The notes beneath the pieces are model-generated. The model searched no databases, was not told the origin of the DNA, and saw only the letters and a list, made by a program, of their open reading frames with translations. 64,000 nucleotides of DNA from NCBI RefSeq assembly GCF_014839805.1, contig NC_051119.1, forward strand, positions 9,045,245 to 9,109,244. Reading direction: 5' to 3'. The translations under genes and the position numbers were made by a program. Positions 10,323 through 21,285 of this stretch are shown here, piece after piece (position 1 is the first letter of the stretch; every line of letters starts with the position of its first letter). Origin of the DNA: Manduca sexta (lineage: Eukaryota; Arthropoda; Insecta; Lepidoptera; Sphingidae).

Positions 10323-11798
10323 AATAGCCTTAGATAGTGGTCATTACATTATATATGCATATAATTAGCCCTTAGCCTAGTCTAGGTTGAAAGCCTTTCC
10401 CGCTAGCAATACCCAAAAATACTAGCGATTTATAATGCTGCTTAGATAACGCCAGCGTCATCATTTCCAAATAAATGATTAAAAATATCATTATATATCA
10501 TTAATAAATAGCCTATGTGTTAATTCAAGACATCACCTGTATGTCACATTTCACTAAAATCCGTTCAGCTGTTTCTGCGTTTACTTCAAACAAACATCCG
10601 CACATTTCGCAAACTTTCCCATTAACAATATAAATAAGAAGATATTAAGGTTAATTCTCTATATATTTTATTTACCTTAACAGCATTAGTAACTAGTAAG
10701 ATTTTAAAGTAAATAGTCTACGTATTTTATTTTGATATCCAAATCCTTGGACCAAAGGTGAAAAAAGGCAAGCTGTCACATACGGGAATACAAAAGATCG
10801 TGCGGAAAATGTGAATGCTCCCCTGCGACTATTTAACTTAACCCCATTATAGTTCCAGAACCTACGTTCACATTAAAACCATTTGAATGTTATAAAAATA
10901 CGGACAGCAAACAGTTTTCCAATTTTCGACTTCGCGAAAAATAACAATGACAATCCATATTAGGGACAAGAAATAATCTTTTACGGCAGTGCTGTATACA
11001 AAGAAATTGTTGCCGAGTCGCCATTTTAATTTATTGTTCGCGAACCAATATTATTAATGTTTTTTGTATAAAATAAACGAGAAAATAAATCTTCGTCCAT
11101 AACACTTACAATACAATTGTAGGTTGGGAAATAAAAATATGTGCACGATACCGAAAATCTACATCATTGGGGAGTTTAAAGTCTTCTTTTGTTTCTAAGT
11201 TACACGTGCCGTCAAGACAAAATCGACTCTTCGTGCTGATGACAGTATGGATAGAAAAATTAAAATTCATACTGGGGTCATGCTAAAATAGCATTTATCG
11301 ACCTGAAGCTTAGGAATGGCCACAACTTGTCCCTTTAATATGACAATGGCATTTGATATCAAATTTGATTTTGATATAAAGCAATATTTTAATAGTGGGC
11401 TTCGACCTTGTTTAATGCGATTACGAAATTAGTACAAATGAAACTAAACATTATAAGCAATACAATAAGTATTATATTCTAATAAGAAAGTTTCCCTCAC
11501 TCAGCACATTTCGCTGAGCACATCATGTTTACCACGAGATAAAAAACGAGAAATATAGAAAGTTTTATTCAGAAAAAGAGGGCAAACTTAATCCTATATA
11601 ATGGAGACATGAAACATCTAAAAAGATATCTTTATTTAACCCAGATTCAAGAAAAAAACATTTCTGGGCCGAAATTTTATAAGTTAAATTCATAACTAGT
11701 ACAAGGGGAAATGTAACACAGACATAGTGTCAGAAACTATTCCTTCAGAAAGACGATGAGTAAACTAGTAACTTATCTTACTAATGTAGAATCTTACT
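10323..11798. other. Mostly unassigned; Helitron-like relic
   Basis: Bases 10540-10625 (CACTAAAATCCGTTCAGCTG, GTTTACTTCAAACAAACATC) resemble the conserved middle of lepidopteran Helitrons. No end was found. The rest, to 11.8 kb, shows no frame or repeat. Confidence 0.4.
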
Positions 11799-12000
11799 AA
11801 AACGGCGATAGCCTAGTTGGGCGTGTAACGGACTGCCGAGACGAATGTCCGCAGGTTCAAAACCCAAGAGTACACACCTCTGATTTTTCAAAAAAAATGA
11901 TGTGTATTCATTGTGAATTATCGCTTGCTCTGTGAAGGAAAACATCGTGAGGAAACCTGCACGTCTGAGAAATTGTCTATAGGAATTTTATGGGTGCCGT
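11799..12000 (+). mobile_element. SINE-C, 3' truncated
   Basis: The head CGGCGATAGCCTAGTTGGGC and GTCCGCAGGTTCAAAACCC are intact. The body runs to CTATAGGAATTTTATGGGTG and then stops. It is followed after about 85 bp by another SINE-C in the opposite orientation. Confidence 0.85.
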
Positions 12001-12082
12001 CGGACAAGGCTAAGGGCTAATTATATATATATATAATCTGATGACCACTATTAAAAACTATTGTAGTAAAAAAGTAACATAA

Positions 12083-12395
12083 ATAATAAAATCAGCCCTG
12101 TATAATATGCTATCCCACAGCTGGGTGCGAGTCGTCTCTATTTCTGAGTGGGATCAGGCCTTAGTCCACCACGCTGGCCTAGTGCGGATTGACTTCACAT
12201 ACCGTCGAAATTCTCATAGAGAACTTGTCAGTTTTACAAGTTTCTTCAGGATATTTTCCTTCACCATTAAAGCAAGCGATAATTCACAAAGAACACACAC
12301 ATGACTAGAAAAGTCACCACTATGCCCTTGGGAGTTGAACCTGCGGACATTCGTCTTGGCAGTTCATTCCACACCCAACCAGGCTATCATGTCTA
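12083..12395 (-). mobile_element. SINE-C, full length
   Basis: Reads in reverse from AAATCAGCCCTGTATAATAT through CCACGCTGGCCTAGTGCGGA to AACCTGCGGACATTCG and ACCCAACCAGGCTATC. With the copy at 11.8-12.0 kb it forms a tail-to-tail inverted pair. The 65-codon frame at 12107-12304 is inside the repeat. Confidence 0.85.
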
Positions 12396-12735
12396 TATTC
12401 TAGTTCACTACAAACTTTCGTTCTAAAATTGATCGTTTAACCCTAACCGACCAAATTACGAAATATAGGTTTATAGAGCGGGATCGGAACGGCCCCATAT
12501 CACCGCATCACAGTTTCATAAACTGACAGTATCATAACCGCTAAGTCCGCACCTGTCCATTATGACGGCTGTACGAAATTACTCGGCGGAATCGCGGGGT
12601 CAGTTGTACCGCCCAAGTGTGGAGTTGTCGCGTTTATTTATTTATATTCGAGAAACAAACAGAACAATAGCTTAAAAATAAACAAAGACTAAATATCACA
12701 CATTCCAGCAATTTTTTTACTTACCATCAGGTCAC
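12396..12735. other. Unassigned stretch
   Basis: Somewhat GC-richer at 12475-12640. TTTATTTATTTATATTCGAG near 12631 resembles a reversed LINE poly(A)-type tail. Confidence 0.4.
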
Positions 12736-12837
12736 TTAATTTTTTTTTATTACTGTGAATGACGAAACCAGCTTGCCGTTCGCCAGGTAAGCGATACGAC
12801 CGCTCCTAAATAATAGACACCATGCAACACCTGAAGA
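12736..12837 (-). mobile_element. Fam-A element, truncated
   Basis: Starts with T8, then GAATGACGAAACCAGCTTGC, CGTTCGCCAGG and ACACCATGCAACACCTGAAG, ending after the first third of fam-A. A second fam-A follows at once in the same orientation. Confidence 0.75.
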
Positions 12838-13165
12838 TGTCGTGTTTTAATTTTTTTTGATTGCTTAAATGACGAGACGAAGTTTCTTTTCGCCTGATGG
12901 TAAGCCATACGACTGCCCATAAACAGCAAAAATACCATCCAACGCCTTGAATTACAAAGTATTGTTTGGTATTCCACTGCGCTCGCCATCCTGAGACACG
13001 AGATGTTAAGTCTTATTATGTCCAGTAGTGTCCACACACTGTCTGCAATGTTCTTCAAACCGGTACACAAAAGTGACTACACACTGCTGCTTATCTATAG
13101 AAATAGAGATTGCGGTAGTATCTACCCTGGCGGATTCTCACGTATGAGAAACCTACCACCAGTTA
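12838..13165 (-). mobile_element. Fam-A element, full length
   Basis: Runs from the T-rich tract through GACGAGACGAAGTTTC, ACTGCGCTCGCCATCCTGAG, GTCTTATTATGTCCAGTAGT and ATAGAGATTGCGGTAGTATC to CCTACCACCAGTTA, all fam-A landmarks in reverse. The 106-codon minus frame at 12750-13070 follows the repeat and shows no protein domain. Confidence 0.85.
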
Positions 13166-15147
13166 CTATTAATTATTAATTCCAATTTGATTGGAGTTTT
13201 CACAATAGGTCGTTTTCAAGCATGTTGTAATAAAGATTTGCCTTAATTTTTGAATACCTATGTAATGTAAACAATATTGCCTGGCAAAACGATTGCAAAA
13301 CTAATTTATCTTGCCTAACCCAAACATCAAACCCACGCTTCCAGAACTACTGCCTAATATCAACCCAAACCCAATTACACTGCCTTAGACCATGCATACT
13401 ACTAGTGCTTCAAAAATCACTCAGTACCACAACTATTATAAACACATTTTCACTAAACTGCTAACATTCATTTACATTTGAAACACGTCTAAAAGAATAC
13501 TGCCCTCCGCCTATGCCTTGCACGGGGGCTTAATTTGATAGCTTTTAGCGGATTCAATGTTATTACAGTGATTTTGTCCGGCGCACCTCCATCTTGCCGA
13601 AGGCGTCGGTAACGCGATAATCATATTACGAACGGTTCACACCGAGTGGGACCTTTCCGCGGTTTATTTTGGTCTAGCTTTAAATGTATTCTATCTTTAG
13701 ATTTATCTTTGGTTATGGTTTGTCAGTGTAGTTATGGCCAGCGCATTAAGTGTTTTATTGCAATAGCGATAACGTACAATAATGTATTTTTTTCAATAAG
13801 TTCATACTATCGATATAATACAAGAAATAGTATCATAATAAGTTTATTTTATAGCAAAAGTTATGTATTGTCATTTAAATCCCCAAAAGCGCCGATGACG
13901 AAATATTGAAATTAAACATACGGCTAAAATCCCCGGCCGATGAAATTCACACCTTCATAAAATTTTCAGCTTTTCAATATATTAAAACACGTTCTCTATT
14001 TAAAAATTTAAATATATTTTTTTATTATTCGAAATTTAAATATTTCATTTTTAAACACATTCAAACACCTTTTTAAAATACAGATAATATACAATTAAAA
14101 AACAACATGTAAAGCTAGGATAACATCGAGTATATGCGTGACAGATACAAGGGACGATGTATTCAATAGCCGCCGACTTGGCACGCCCACTGGATGTTCC
14201 GTGTGATATCTTCGCATTGATAAAGTAAGGCTTGCGCACACAGTGAGATGTAGTGTCCCTGACTAGGCATAAGTTTACGGGACTGCCTATCTTGGGAATA
14301 TGAGGGAATGTTATGACCAGAAGTATTAATAGATGGGAGAATATCATTTTAACAACTGACGTATTATAAAAAAATGTTTTAAGCTCTTTAATTTTACTTG
14401 TTAAAGGCCGAAAAAATATTAATGTTAAAAAGTGTAAAAAATTTACAGAACCGTCAAAAGTCTCGAATAAAATAGACCATGTTTGTATCAAACCAAAACT
14501 TATCATTTAATTCAATCAAAACTGAACAAATACATTTCTTTAACTTATTTCCAGAATTTAGATCTTGCCTTTTATACCTTATGTTGTTCAGGCTTTGAAG
14601 TGGTTACAGGTTTTTAAGAAATGCCTTTGAGTTTTCCCACTGTTTGTTATAAGCCGTACAAAAAGCCTAACATCAAAAGCCACACTCAACTGCGCTCAAA
14701 CCTTACACTTAGAGATAAGATCGTTTCACCCACACACTCCCACAGCCGTAGTTCTAATCAATTCGAAGCAATAAACATACAGACGAGTGAGTGTTAATCA
14801 CTAGGTTAAACTTGCCGCAAATGCAATTGTTTATCTTGATTTAATGACTAAATTGATTTTGATTGTAGCGGAATTAATCGCTATCGCTTGTGATTGACGA
14901 CATAATCTACGGTTTTTAATAGTTGCCATTATTTTAATTAATTAAAAAAATGCTAAGTCATCCGATTTTATATGATCGTATTAAATATCAGAATTAAATG
15001 TGTCATTTCAACTTTTTGGCAAAGTTAGGGAGCATTTAAAAAAGTATAATTTAGACGTTGTCAATTATAACTTTTAGCAGAGCAATTTATGTACACGCCA
15101 TTCGTTTTCAATCTTCTTTACAAGAAACCCAGAATACAATAATTTTA
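13166..15147. other. Long unassigned stretch
   Basis: About 2 kb without a recognised repeat. Bases 13500-13660 are GC-richer (GCGCACCTCCATCTTGCCGA, ACGCGATAATCATATTACG). The longest frame in the window, 151 codons on the minus strand at 14051-14506, is here, but its composition is AT-driven and no motif is evident. Confidence 0.4.
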
Positions 15148-15462
15148 CTGGTGGTAAGTCTCTCATATTGAAGAGTCCGCTTGGGTGGGCACCACCGCAA
15201 TGTCTATTTCTGCCGCCAAGCATTAGAATGTAATCACTGTTGTGTTCCGGTTAGAAAAAGATTATAGCCAGTGTAACTACTGGACATAAAAAGAGTTAAA
15301 AACTCATGTCTCAAGATGGCGAGCGCAGTGGAATACGAAACAATACTTTATAATTCAAGGTGTTGGATGGTGTTTCTACTGTTTGTGGCCGATCGTGTCG
15401 CTTACCATCAGGCGAACGGCACGCTCGTCTCGTCATCCAAAGAAATAAAAATACAACGCAAA
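15148..15462 (+). mobile_element. Fam-A element, full length
   Basis: Starts CTGGTGGTAAGTCTCTCATA and includes CACCACCGCAATGTCTATTT, AACTACTGGACATAAAAAG and GATGGCGAGCGCAGTGGAAT. It ends GGCACGCTCGTCTCGTCATC plus AAAGAAATAAAAATAC. AATACAA occurs just before the 5' tip and after the A-rich tail, a possible short target duplication. Confidence 0.85.
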
Positions 15463-16084
15463 TAATCTCATATTACAGTAAATAAGTACAGTGGAAAGAT
15501 ATTTCTTCCACAACTGATGACGCATAGCAAAGGAATTCGATAATGTTTGTTATACATTATTTGGATTTTTACTTCAAGGAAACGGAAACTGGCGGGCTCT
15601 TTGAACGTATTGGTATGTTCGGAATTTGAATGGATTCCATTTTCAAATTACTATTTCCGAGTGCGGTTTGGTTAGTATAATATTTTTGAACAATTTTTAC
15701 ACGTCATGTGTAATATTTAAGATACATTTTAGAGTAATTTTACTGCTTATATATTTATTGTACATACACAGTGTATAAAAATGTAAGTTAGCAAGTTGTT
15801 TTTTATGTCATTGCGCATATGCTCTTAACTTATTGCCGAGAAACAATAGGCTTAATGTCGTCGCTTATGCAACTTCAGAACTATCAATATCAATTATTTT
15901 TCATAGTAATATAACTTATTTTTACGCGCGATTATCGTAACCGATGACATCGGGCGTTTCCGGAAATATTCGGCTGCGTGGGCAGGCTGGCAGAAGAGAA
16001 GCTGTCACGTCACGACAATTCTATTATTCTCAAAATTAGACATTTTTAAAAGAAGAAGAAGTAGTCAAACATTTTATTCTGTAA
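15463..16084. other. Unassigned stretch
   Basis: Contains a GC-richer patch at 15925-16020 (CATCGGGCGTTTCCGGAAAT). No coding or repeat assignment. Confidence 0.4.
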
Positions 16085-16358
16085 CTAGCTGACCCGACAG
16101 ACGTCATCCTGTCTTAACTATGTATGCACGCGCGCATTCTGTCGATCGCTGACAGTTATTTTAAACCACTGACAGTTATGTAAAATTATATTGTCGTCAA
16201 ATTTTCTAATTTTCCGCGCAATTTTTTGATTTTTTTATTTCATAAGAACCTGCTCATGACAATAACAAACACAACAAAAAAAATTGTGAAATCGGTCCAG
16301 CCGTTAACGCGTGATGGCGTGACCAAGGGAAATAGGGATTCATTTTTATATATATAGA
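16085..16358 (-). mobile_element. Hel-2 Helitron, full length
   Basis: The plus strand begins CTAGCTGACCCGACAGACGT and ends ATTTTTATATATATAGA followed by T. On the minus strand this gives A|TCTATATATATAAAAATG...GTCAGCTAG, correct Helitron termini. No target duplication is expected. Length 274 bp, non-coding, so it depends on an autonomous partner elsewhere. Confidence 0.8.
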
Positions 16359-16842
16359 TTATTTCAAATATAATGATTAATACTGTGAAAAGAACATTTG
16401 ACATTATTTTTCGTGCAAAGAGAACAGACCCTGTGTGACGCTTTTACATTTCGGATAGGCTCTGATTAACGATACTACCACTATGTGTGGCCAAATTAGC
16501 CTACATAGCATTTTTTTAATACTGGCATTTTAATGCATGTGAAATAGTACTAAGGTTAATGCATCGATACAATCGATGAATCAATTAAGTGTTTTATCAG
16601 ATCTTGGACTGCCATCTTGGTTCGTTCATTCATCGTTTCTTTGAATCACGTGACACTTGGAAATTAATGTCAATCTGATATGAGCTGGATAACTATCTAT
16701 TAATGTACAGTCGGGTACGAAAATAGAAGAACAAATTTGAATATTACATTTTGTTTCACTGAAACAAACTAAAACATCGTTTATAAAAATGTTAACTACA
16801 CTCAGTTAGCATTTTTTATAAGGTGTTTAGTTTATTATGGCT
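16359..16842. other. Unassigned stretch
   Basis: AT-rich; contains a small dyad, CATCGATACAATCGATG, near 16562. No gene seen. Confidence 0.4.
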
Positions 16843-16885
16843 GGCTAATCCCACTCCATTTCCCATCAGATGCAGCGTCACTTAT
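16843..16885 (+). mobile_element. Fam-B tail fragment
   Basis: AATCCCACTCCATTTCCCAT then CAGATGCAGCGTCAC matches the last part of the fam-B tail. It is cut off by the T-run of the next fam-A copy. Confidence 0.55.
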
Positions 16886-17195
16886 TTTTTTTTATTGTTG
16901 TTAATGACGAGACGAGCTTGCCGTTGGCCTGATGGTAAGCAATACGACTCACAAACAGCAGAAACACCATCCAACACCTAAAACACAAAGTATTGTTAGG
17001 TATTCCACTGCATTCGCCATCCTAAGACATGAGATGTTAAGTCTCATTATGTCCAGTAGTTACATTGACTAGAATGTCCGTCAAACCGGAACACAACAGT
17101 GACTACACACTGCTGCTTGGCGGCAGAAATAGCCGTTGCGGTGGTACCTACCCTGCGGACTCAGATATAAGAGTACCTACCACTAGTATTGGATA
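16886..17195 (-). mobile_element. Fam-A element, full length
   Basis: Carries T9, then GACGAGACGAGCTTGCCGTT, AACACCATCCAACACCTAAA, CATTATGTCCAGTAGTTACA, GCGGCAGAAATAGCCGTTGC and ACCTACCACTAG, in reverse orientation and close to consensus. Confidence 0.85.
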
Positions 17196-17235
17196 TATTT
17201 AAGGCTGACTCGTCTACCTCTATTATTATATTTTA

Positions 17236-17437
17236 CTAGCTGACCCGGCGAACTTCGTACCGCCTTACAATCGACATAATGACATTTATATTTATACGAT
17301 ACTAACGTCACTCAATTGTTTTGCCTTCCCGGAACCCCTCCACTAACACTTAAACTTTATGGTATGGTATTAAAGTTAAAATTGACTTTTAAGTATTATT
17401 ACGAATCTTTTGTATGGGAATATAGAAAAGTGTAAGC
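17236..17437 (-). mobile_element. CTAG-ended Helitron fragment
   Basis: The plus strand begins CTAGCTGACCCGGCGAACTT followed by CGTACCGCCTTAC, a known style of lepidopteran Helitron 3' end in reverse. The 5' end is missing, because fam-A-like sequence starts at about 17437. Confidence 0.6.
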
Positions 17438-17500
17438 CATTGCGCTGGCACCGACACAGGTGAACTCACATAAGAAAGACCTTCCATCAGTAGATACTTT
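17437..17500 (-). mobile_element. Fam-A 5' tip fragment
   Basis: CCATTGCGCTGGCACCGACA, then GGTGAACTCACATAAGAAAG and ACCTTCCATCAGTAG, is the reverse of the fam-A 5' end with several changes. Confidence 0.55.
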
Positions 17501-17757
17501 CCCATGCACTTAAAAAAAAAACAGATTATTCTCAAACTCGAACAGGATAATGCTTATACCATTCAATCCAAATGAAACCCAAATGTCTTAAATAACAATC
17601 ACAATACATTTACGGCCAAAGCACAAACAAATCCCCACAATCGAGAGTTGACGGTATCTGAAAAGGAGTCGTAAATGTAATCTATAATATTTTATGTTTA
17701 TAGCGTTTAGTACAAAAACCGTTTACTTGGATATATGGGATTCCAGAACGTTCGTTA

Positions 17758-17815
17758 ATCTATACTATATATAAATGTGGAGAGTTGGTTTGTTTGAACG
17801 CGCTAATCTCAGGTA
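17758..17815 (+). mobile_element. Hel-1 Helitron 5' end, interrupted
   Basis: TCTATACTATATATAAATGT, then GTTTGTTTGAACGCGCTAAT and CTCAGG, matches the 5' end of Hel-1 at 19.75 kb. A SINE-C is inserted after CTCAGGTA. Only a short continuation is visible past 17978. Confidence 0.65.
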
Positions 17816-17970
17816 CTAATAATAATAATATCAGCCCTGTATTATATACTTGCCCACTGCTGAGCACAGGCCTCCTCTACTATTGATGATTGATTGATGT
17901 GCCCTTGGGATTTGAACCTGCAGACATTCGTCTCGGCAGTCCGTTCCACACCCAACTAGGTTATCGCCGC
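17816..17970 (-). mobile_element. SINE-C with large internal deletion
   Basis: Starts AATAATAATATCAGCCCTGT, reaches CACAGGCCTCCTCTACTATT, then jumps to GTGCCCTTGGGATTTGAACC and ends GGTTATCGCCGC. CTCAGGTA flanks it at 17808-17815 and 17971-17978, a direct target-site duplication that places this insertion after the Hel-1 sequence. Confidence 0.85.
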
Positions 17971-18117
17971 CTCAGGTAGGTACTACTTAACCTTTTTTTT
18001 TTCATTAATAGAAAGCTACATTACTTCTGAGTGCTTTAGGCTGTTTTTTATTCCTGACATCTTTTTCACGCAGTCCGAGGCGCATGCAAAATCTTAATAT
18101 ATAGCGGTATAGGTCGA

Positions 18118-18240
18118 CTTTTTGAATTGCCTTAGTAGGCAAATGAGCAAGCGATCCGCTTGGTGTTAAGCAACATCTTTCGCCCTTGGACTTTGCAATG
18201 CCAGATACACAGCCAAGCCGTTTCTGACCGGGAATTAACT
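18118..18240 (-). mobile_element. Diverged relative of fam-A
   Basis: TTGAATTGCCTTAGTAGGCA, ATGAGCAAGCGATCCGCTTG and GTGTTAAGCAACATC match the tail layout of the fam-A superfamily (a GACGAGC...CCTGGTGTTAAG-like block). Identity to fam-A itself is low. Confidence 0.35.
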
Positions 18241-19332
18241 AAAGGGATTAATTAAAGCTGGTTCGTTCAAAATACTCATACCTTTACATTTTGTTAGCAA
18301 TTCTAATAATTATAAGCTTTATAATATAATATTTTTAAAGTTAATTTATCAATTAATGAATTGTTATTGATGCATATTTTCAACAGCTACATCAGTTAGT
18401 GGCTTCATTAATGTTGACTTCAAGTATAACCGACATCTGTAGGTAGAGAAACCTGATTTTGTTGACAGCAGTTGGGATCATGACCTCTAGTCCAAGCTAT
18501 CATCGTGCAAAAGCAAGATCGACGGTCAAGTCCTAGTTCTCGTATAGCTAAGAAGTTTTGTAATATATCGTTATGTACTTGGTGTTACTTATGAAAGGAA
18601 TTACGAAATAATCTCGGTCTAATAAATTTTACACTACATGTTAAAATAATGTTTACAGACATTTCTGAACGTACATAACAATACTTCAAAAAGGCTTAAT
18701 TTAGGTATAATTATACAATCAACACTCATCAAATATACCATAGTCTTTTTTATTCCAATTACCATTTACCCCTAAGGTATCCTTTATCAAACCGTCCACG
18801 TATTTTAATTAAAGATTCTTTATTATGAGCGTTCCTTTGATGCCTTTGAAGCTGTATTATAGCTGTATTTATAGGCTAAAGCTTAACCGATGGTATGATC
18901 AATCACATGAAAAAAACCTTTCTCGACCCCAACTACAAAATGACATATATATTCGCCCCCTAATGGGAATGTGCACCTTATCGAACGGAGATAACGGCCA
19001 TTTTCCAATGCAAAGTATAAGGGTAGAAGGTAAAAATGTCAAAGACGTATTTAGAAGAGCGGGTCATTTGTAACAAATATTTATAAATATGAAGTGGGCT
19101 GGATTCAGTTAGATTTATTGTATCGCTGGCTTTGTGCGTTACGAGTCGAATTTGTATATAAAAATGTTTACTGTATTTAAATGTTGCTTCGGAATAGATT
19201 CCATAATTTTTCTATTTTATTGCTTCTTATTCAAAGTTAAAGTTTGCGTCAATTTGGTTTTATTCTTAATTGATATTTAACTTAAAGTATGAACTTATTA
19301 CTTCCAGTAGTATTATGTTACTTTTTGTTTCC
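18241..19332. other. Unassigned stretch
   Basis: Includes an 82-codon plus frame (18825-19073) beginning MSVPLMPLKLYYS. It has no recognised motif or strong start context, and I do not call it a gene. Confidence 0.4.
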
Positions 19333-19471
19333 TTAAGCGACATTTTTCTAACCGACTTCAAAAAAAGGAGGAGGTTATTTCGACACTAAGTTTCATACAT
19401 ATTTAAAATCAGCACTTTTTACTATATTTTTATAACCTAGTTAAAATTTTTCGAAAACAAATGTCGCTTAA
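19333..19471 (+). mobile_element. MITE-P, TTAA-flanked, with fam-M segment
   Basis: Bounded by TTAA at 19333-19336 and 19468-19471 with inverted ends TTAAGCGACATTT / AAATGTCGCTTAA. TTAA target sites are the hallmark of piggyBac-type elements. The inside carries AACCGACTTCAAAAAAAGGA (fam-M signature), which the second copy at 26.4 kb lacks. Confidence 0.7.
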
Positions 19472-19750
19472 GACAATTATCCTTTTAACCGTCTATAATT
19501 ATAATTTAATACTAAAACCGCATTATCTCCAAACAGTTTGTGGTAAACGCGTGTGGTATATAATTAGTGCTATTGATAACCGATCCCGTGTGCCAACAAG
19601 AATTCGTTGTAATGTTTGCATGTTGGTTAACCTAAAATTCATGCATCAATGGCAAAGGGCCCATATAGCCGATTCCTGTCGGCTTCCCTTAAATATTTTA
19701 TGGAAAATTTAGTCATCATTAGAACAATTTCCAGACCATATTTATGCACA
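19472..19750. other. Unassigned stretch
   Basis: An 83-codon frame begins inside MITE-P at 19461 and continues here. No motif was recognised. Confidence 0.4.
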
Positions 19751-20513
19751 TCTATACTCTATACTATTATATAAAGCTGAAGAGTTTGTTTGTTTGAACG
19801 CGCTCATCTCAGGAACTACCGGTTCAAACTGAAAAAATATTTTTGTGTTGGATAGCCCTTTGTTCGTGGAGTGCTATAGGCTATATATCATTACGCTATA
19901 CCCAGTAGGAGCGGAGCAGTAATAGCTAATCTCAGGAATTACCGATGTGAACTGAAAAAATATTTTTGTCTTGGATAGCCCTTTGGTCGTGGAGAGCTAT
20001 AGGCTATATATTATCACGCTATACCCAGTAGGAGCAGAGCAGTAATGGCTAACCTCAGGAACTACCGGTTCGAACTGTAAAAATATTTTTGTGTTGAATA
20101 GCCCTTTGTTTGTGGAGTGCTATAGACTATATATCATCACGCTATGACCAATAGGAGCGGAGCAGTAATGAAACATATTGCAAAAACGGGGAAAATTTAT
20201 TAGTTTTGAGAGCTTCCGTTGCGTGCGCTGCGTAAACTGTTAAAGTTATGCAACAATGGTGTATGACGCGATTGTTCCTCTTATAAAGTTCTACAAAAAC
20301 ATATTATAAAACAAGTCCACCGCTGCATCTGTCTGCCTGAACGTGTTAAACTCAAAAACTACCCAACGTATTAAGATGAAATTTGGTATGGAGACAGTTT
20401 GAGACCCTGGGAAGAACACAGGCTCCCGGGAAAATATATAGCGAGACTTTTATAACGGAAAACTATAGCCCGAAAAATTTTATAACGCGTGCGGAACGGC
20501 GGGCAAAAGCTAG
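19751..20513 (+). mobile_element. Hel-1 Helitron with a 3-unit array
   Basis: 5' end A|TCTATACTCTATACTATTAT, 3' end GGCGGGCAAAAGCTAG|T. Three repeats of about 122 bp start near 19803, 19924 and 20047 (GCTAATCTCAGGAACTACCG...GAGCGGAGCAGTAATG). Next come AAACGGGGAAAATTTATTAG, CTTCCGTTGCGTGCGC and the short-form Hel-1 body (GAAATTTGGTATGGAGACAG). 763 bp, non-coding. Confidence 0.85.
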
Positions 20514-21120
20514 TTATTATTATAAGTTGTTTCAGGTTCCCTTATGGAAAATTTCATCCTTCGCCACTCATGCATGTGCCTAGAACCCTATCCTTACATC
20601 TACGTCACCACTGGAAGTTCCTTGTTTACTGGAAATATGGTCAGTTTTATTTTTACTGCCTATTTTATTCATTCAGTTATTCGTCATGTTCGTCCCATAA
20701 TTTACTTATTTTAATCGCCATATTCTAAACAAAATACGTTCTGCCGGCACCATAGAATATTTTTTAGCACCACCAAGTATTTAGAAATTCTAACAACAAA
20801 TTCATATTTCGAAGCCCGTTCTGTAAACATTTCACAATATAAATCCACCCAGTGTTTCAAACACGCGCCGTGGTCACGCGCGTTCAACACACGTGCTCTA
20901 GCAAACTAAAAGCTTTCTCACGTTTGATATTTCAGTTGTGCTAAAACTATATTGTAAGTGAAGTGAGCCGTAGTTATTTTTCTAAATATTATAAGTTCAA
21001 AACAGTGATTTTAATAGTTTAACTTAGTATGGTTGCTGAGTGATGAGGCTTTTTGATACGTGCTTTTGACGTTTCTTCCAGAGTTCTGAGATTATATACA
21101 GCGACATTGGGAAGATCATA
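20514..21120. other. Unassigned stretch
   Basis: Two overlapping plus frames (to 20583 and 20728) have no domain. CACGCGCCGTGGTCACGCGC near 20862 is locally GC-rich. Confidence 0.4.
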
Positions 21121-21285
21121 TTCCCCCAATGACCACGAAGGCTGCAGACTTCGAAACGTCGGGAGAAAACTAAAATATTAAAACCGTTCATAAAATCTGA
21201 AAAATATATTATATAGTTTAATGAAATGATTGTAAAATAGTTTAATTTTAATGTCTAACATTCGCGTAAACATAAGAAATCATTA
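21121..21285 (-). mobile_element. Fam-G repeat
   Basis: Reads CCACGAAGGCTGCAGACTTC, GAAACGTCGGGAGAAAAC, AAAACCGTTCATAAAATC, AATTTTAATGTCTAACATTC and GCGTAAACATAAGAAATC, the reverse of the fam-G unit. Many related copies are in the window. Class uncertain. Confidence 0.75.

Noticed and set aside
9989..12395. tRNA-like sequences with A and B boxes (also at 35.94 and 51.43 kb)
   Set aside because: Heads of SINE-C and SINE-H; they continue into SINE bodies and do not form a complete tRNA gene.
12750..13070. 106-codon minus frame
   Set aside because: Lies across two adjacent fam-A repeats; related translations appear wherever fam-A occurs (for example 28449-28790).
14051..14506. Longest open frame in the window, 151 codons on the minus strand
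   Set aside because: Phe, Leu, Ile and Lys-rich composition set by AT-rich DNA, no motif or signal; a frame of this size is expected by chance in 64 kb of such sequence.
18825..19073. 82-codon frame MSVPLMPLKLYYS...
   Set aside because: No motif, ordinary start context and no neighbouring exon signal.
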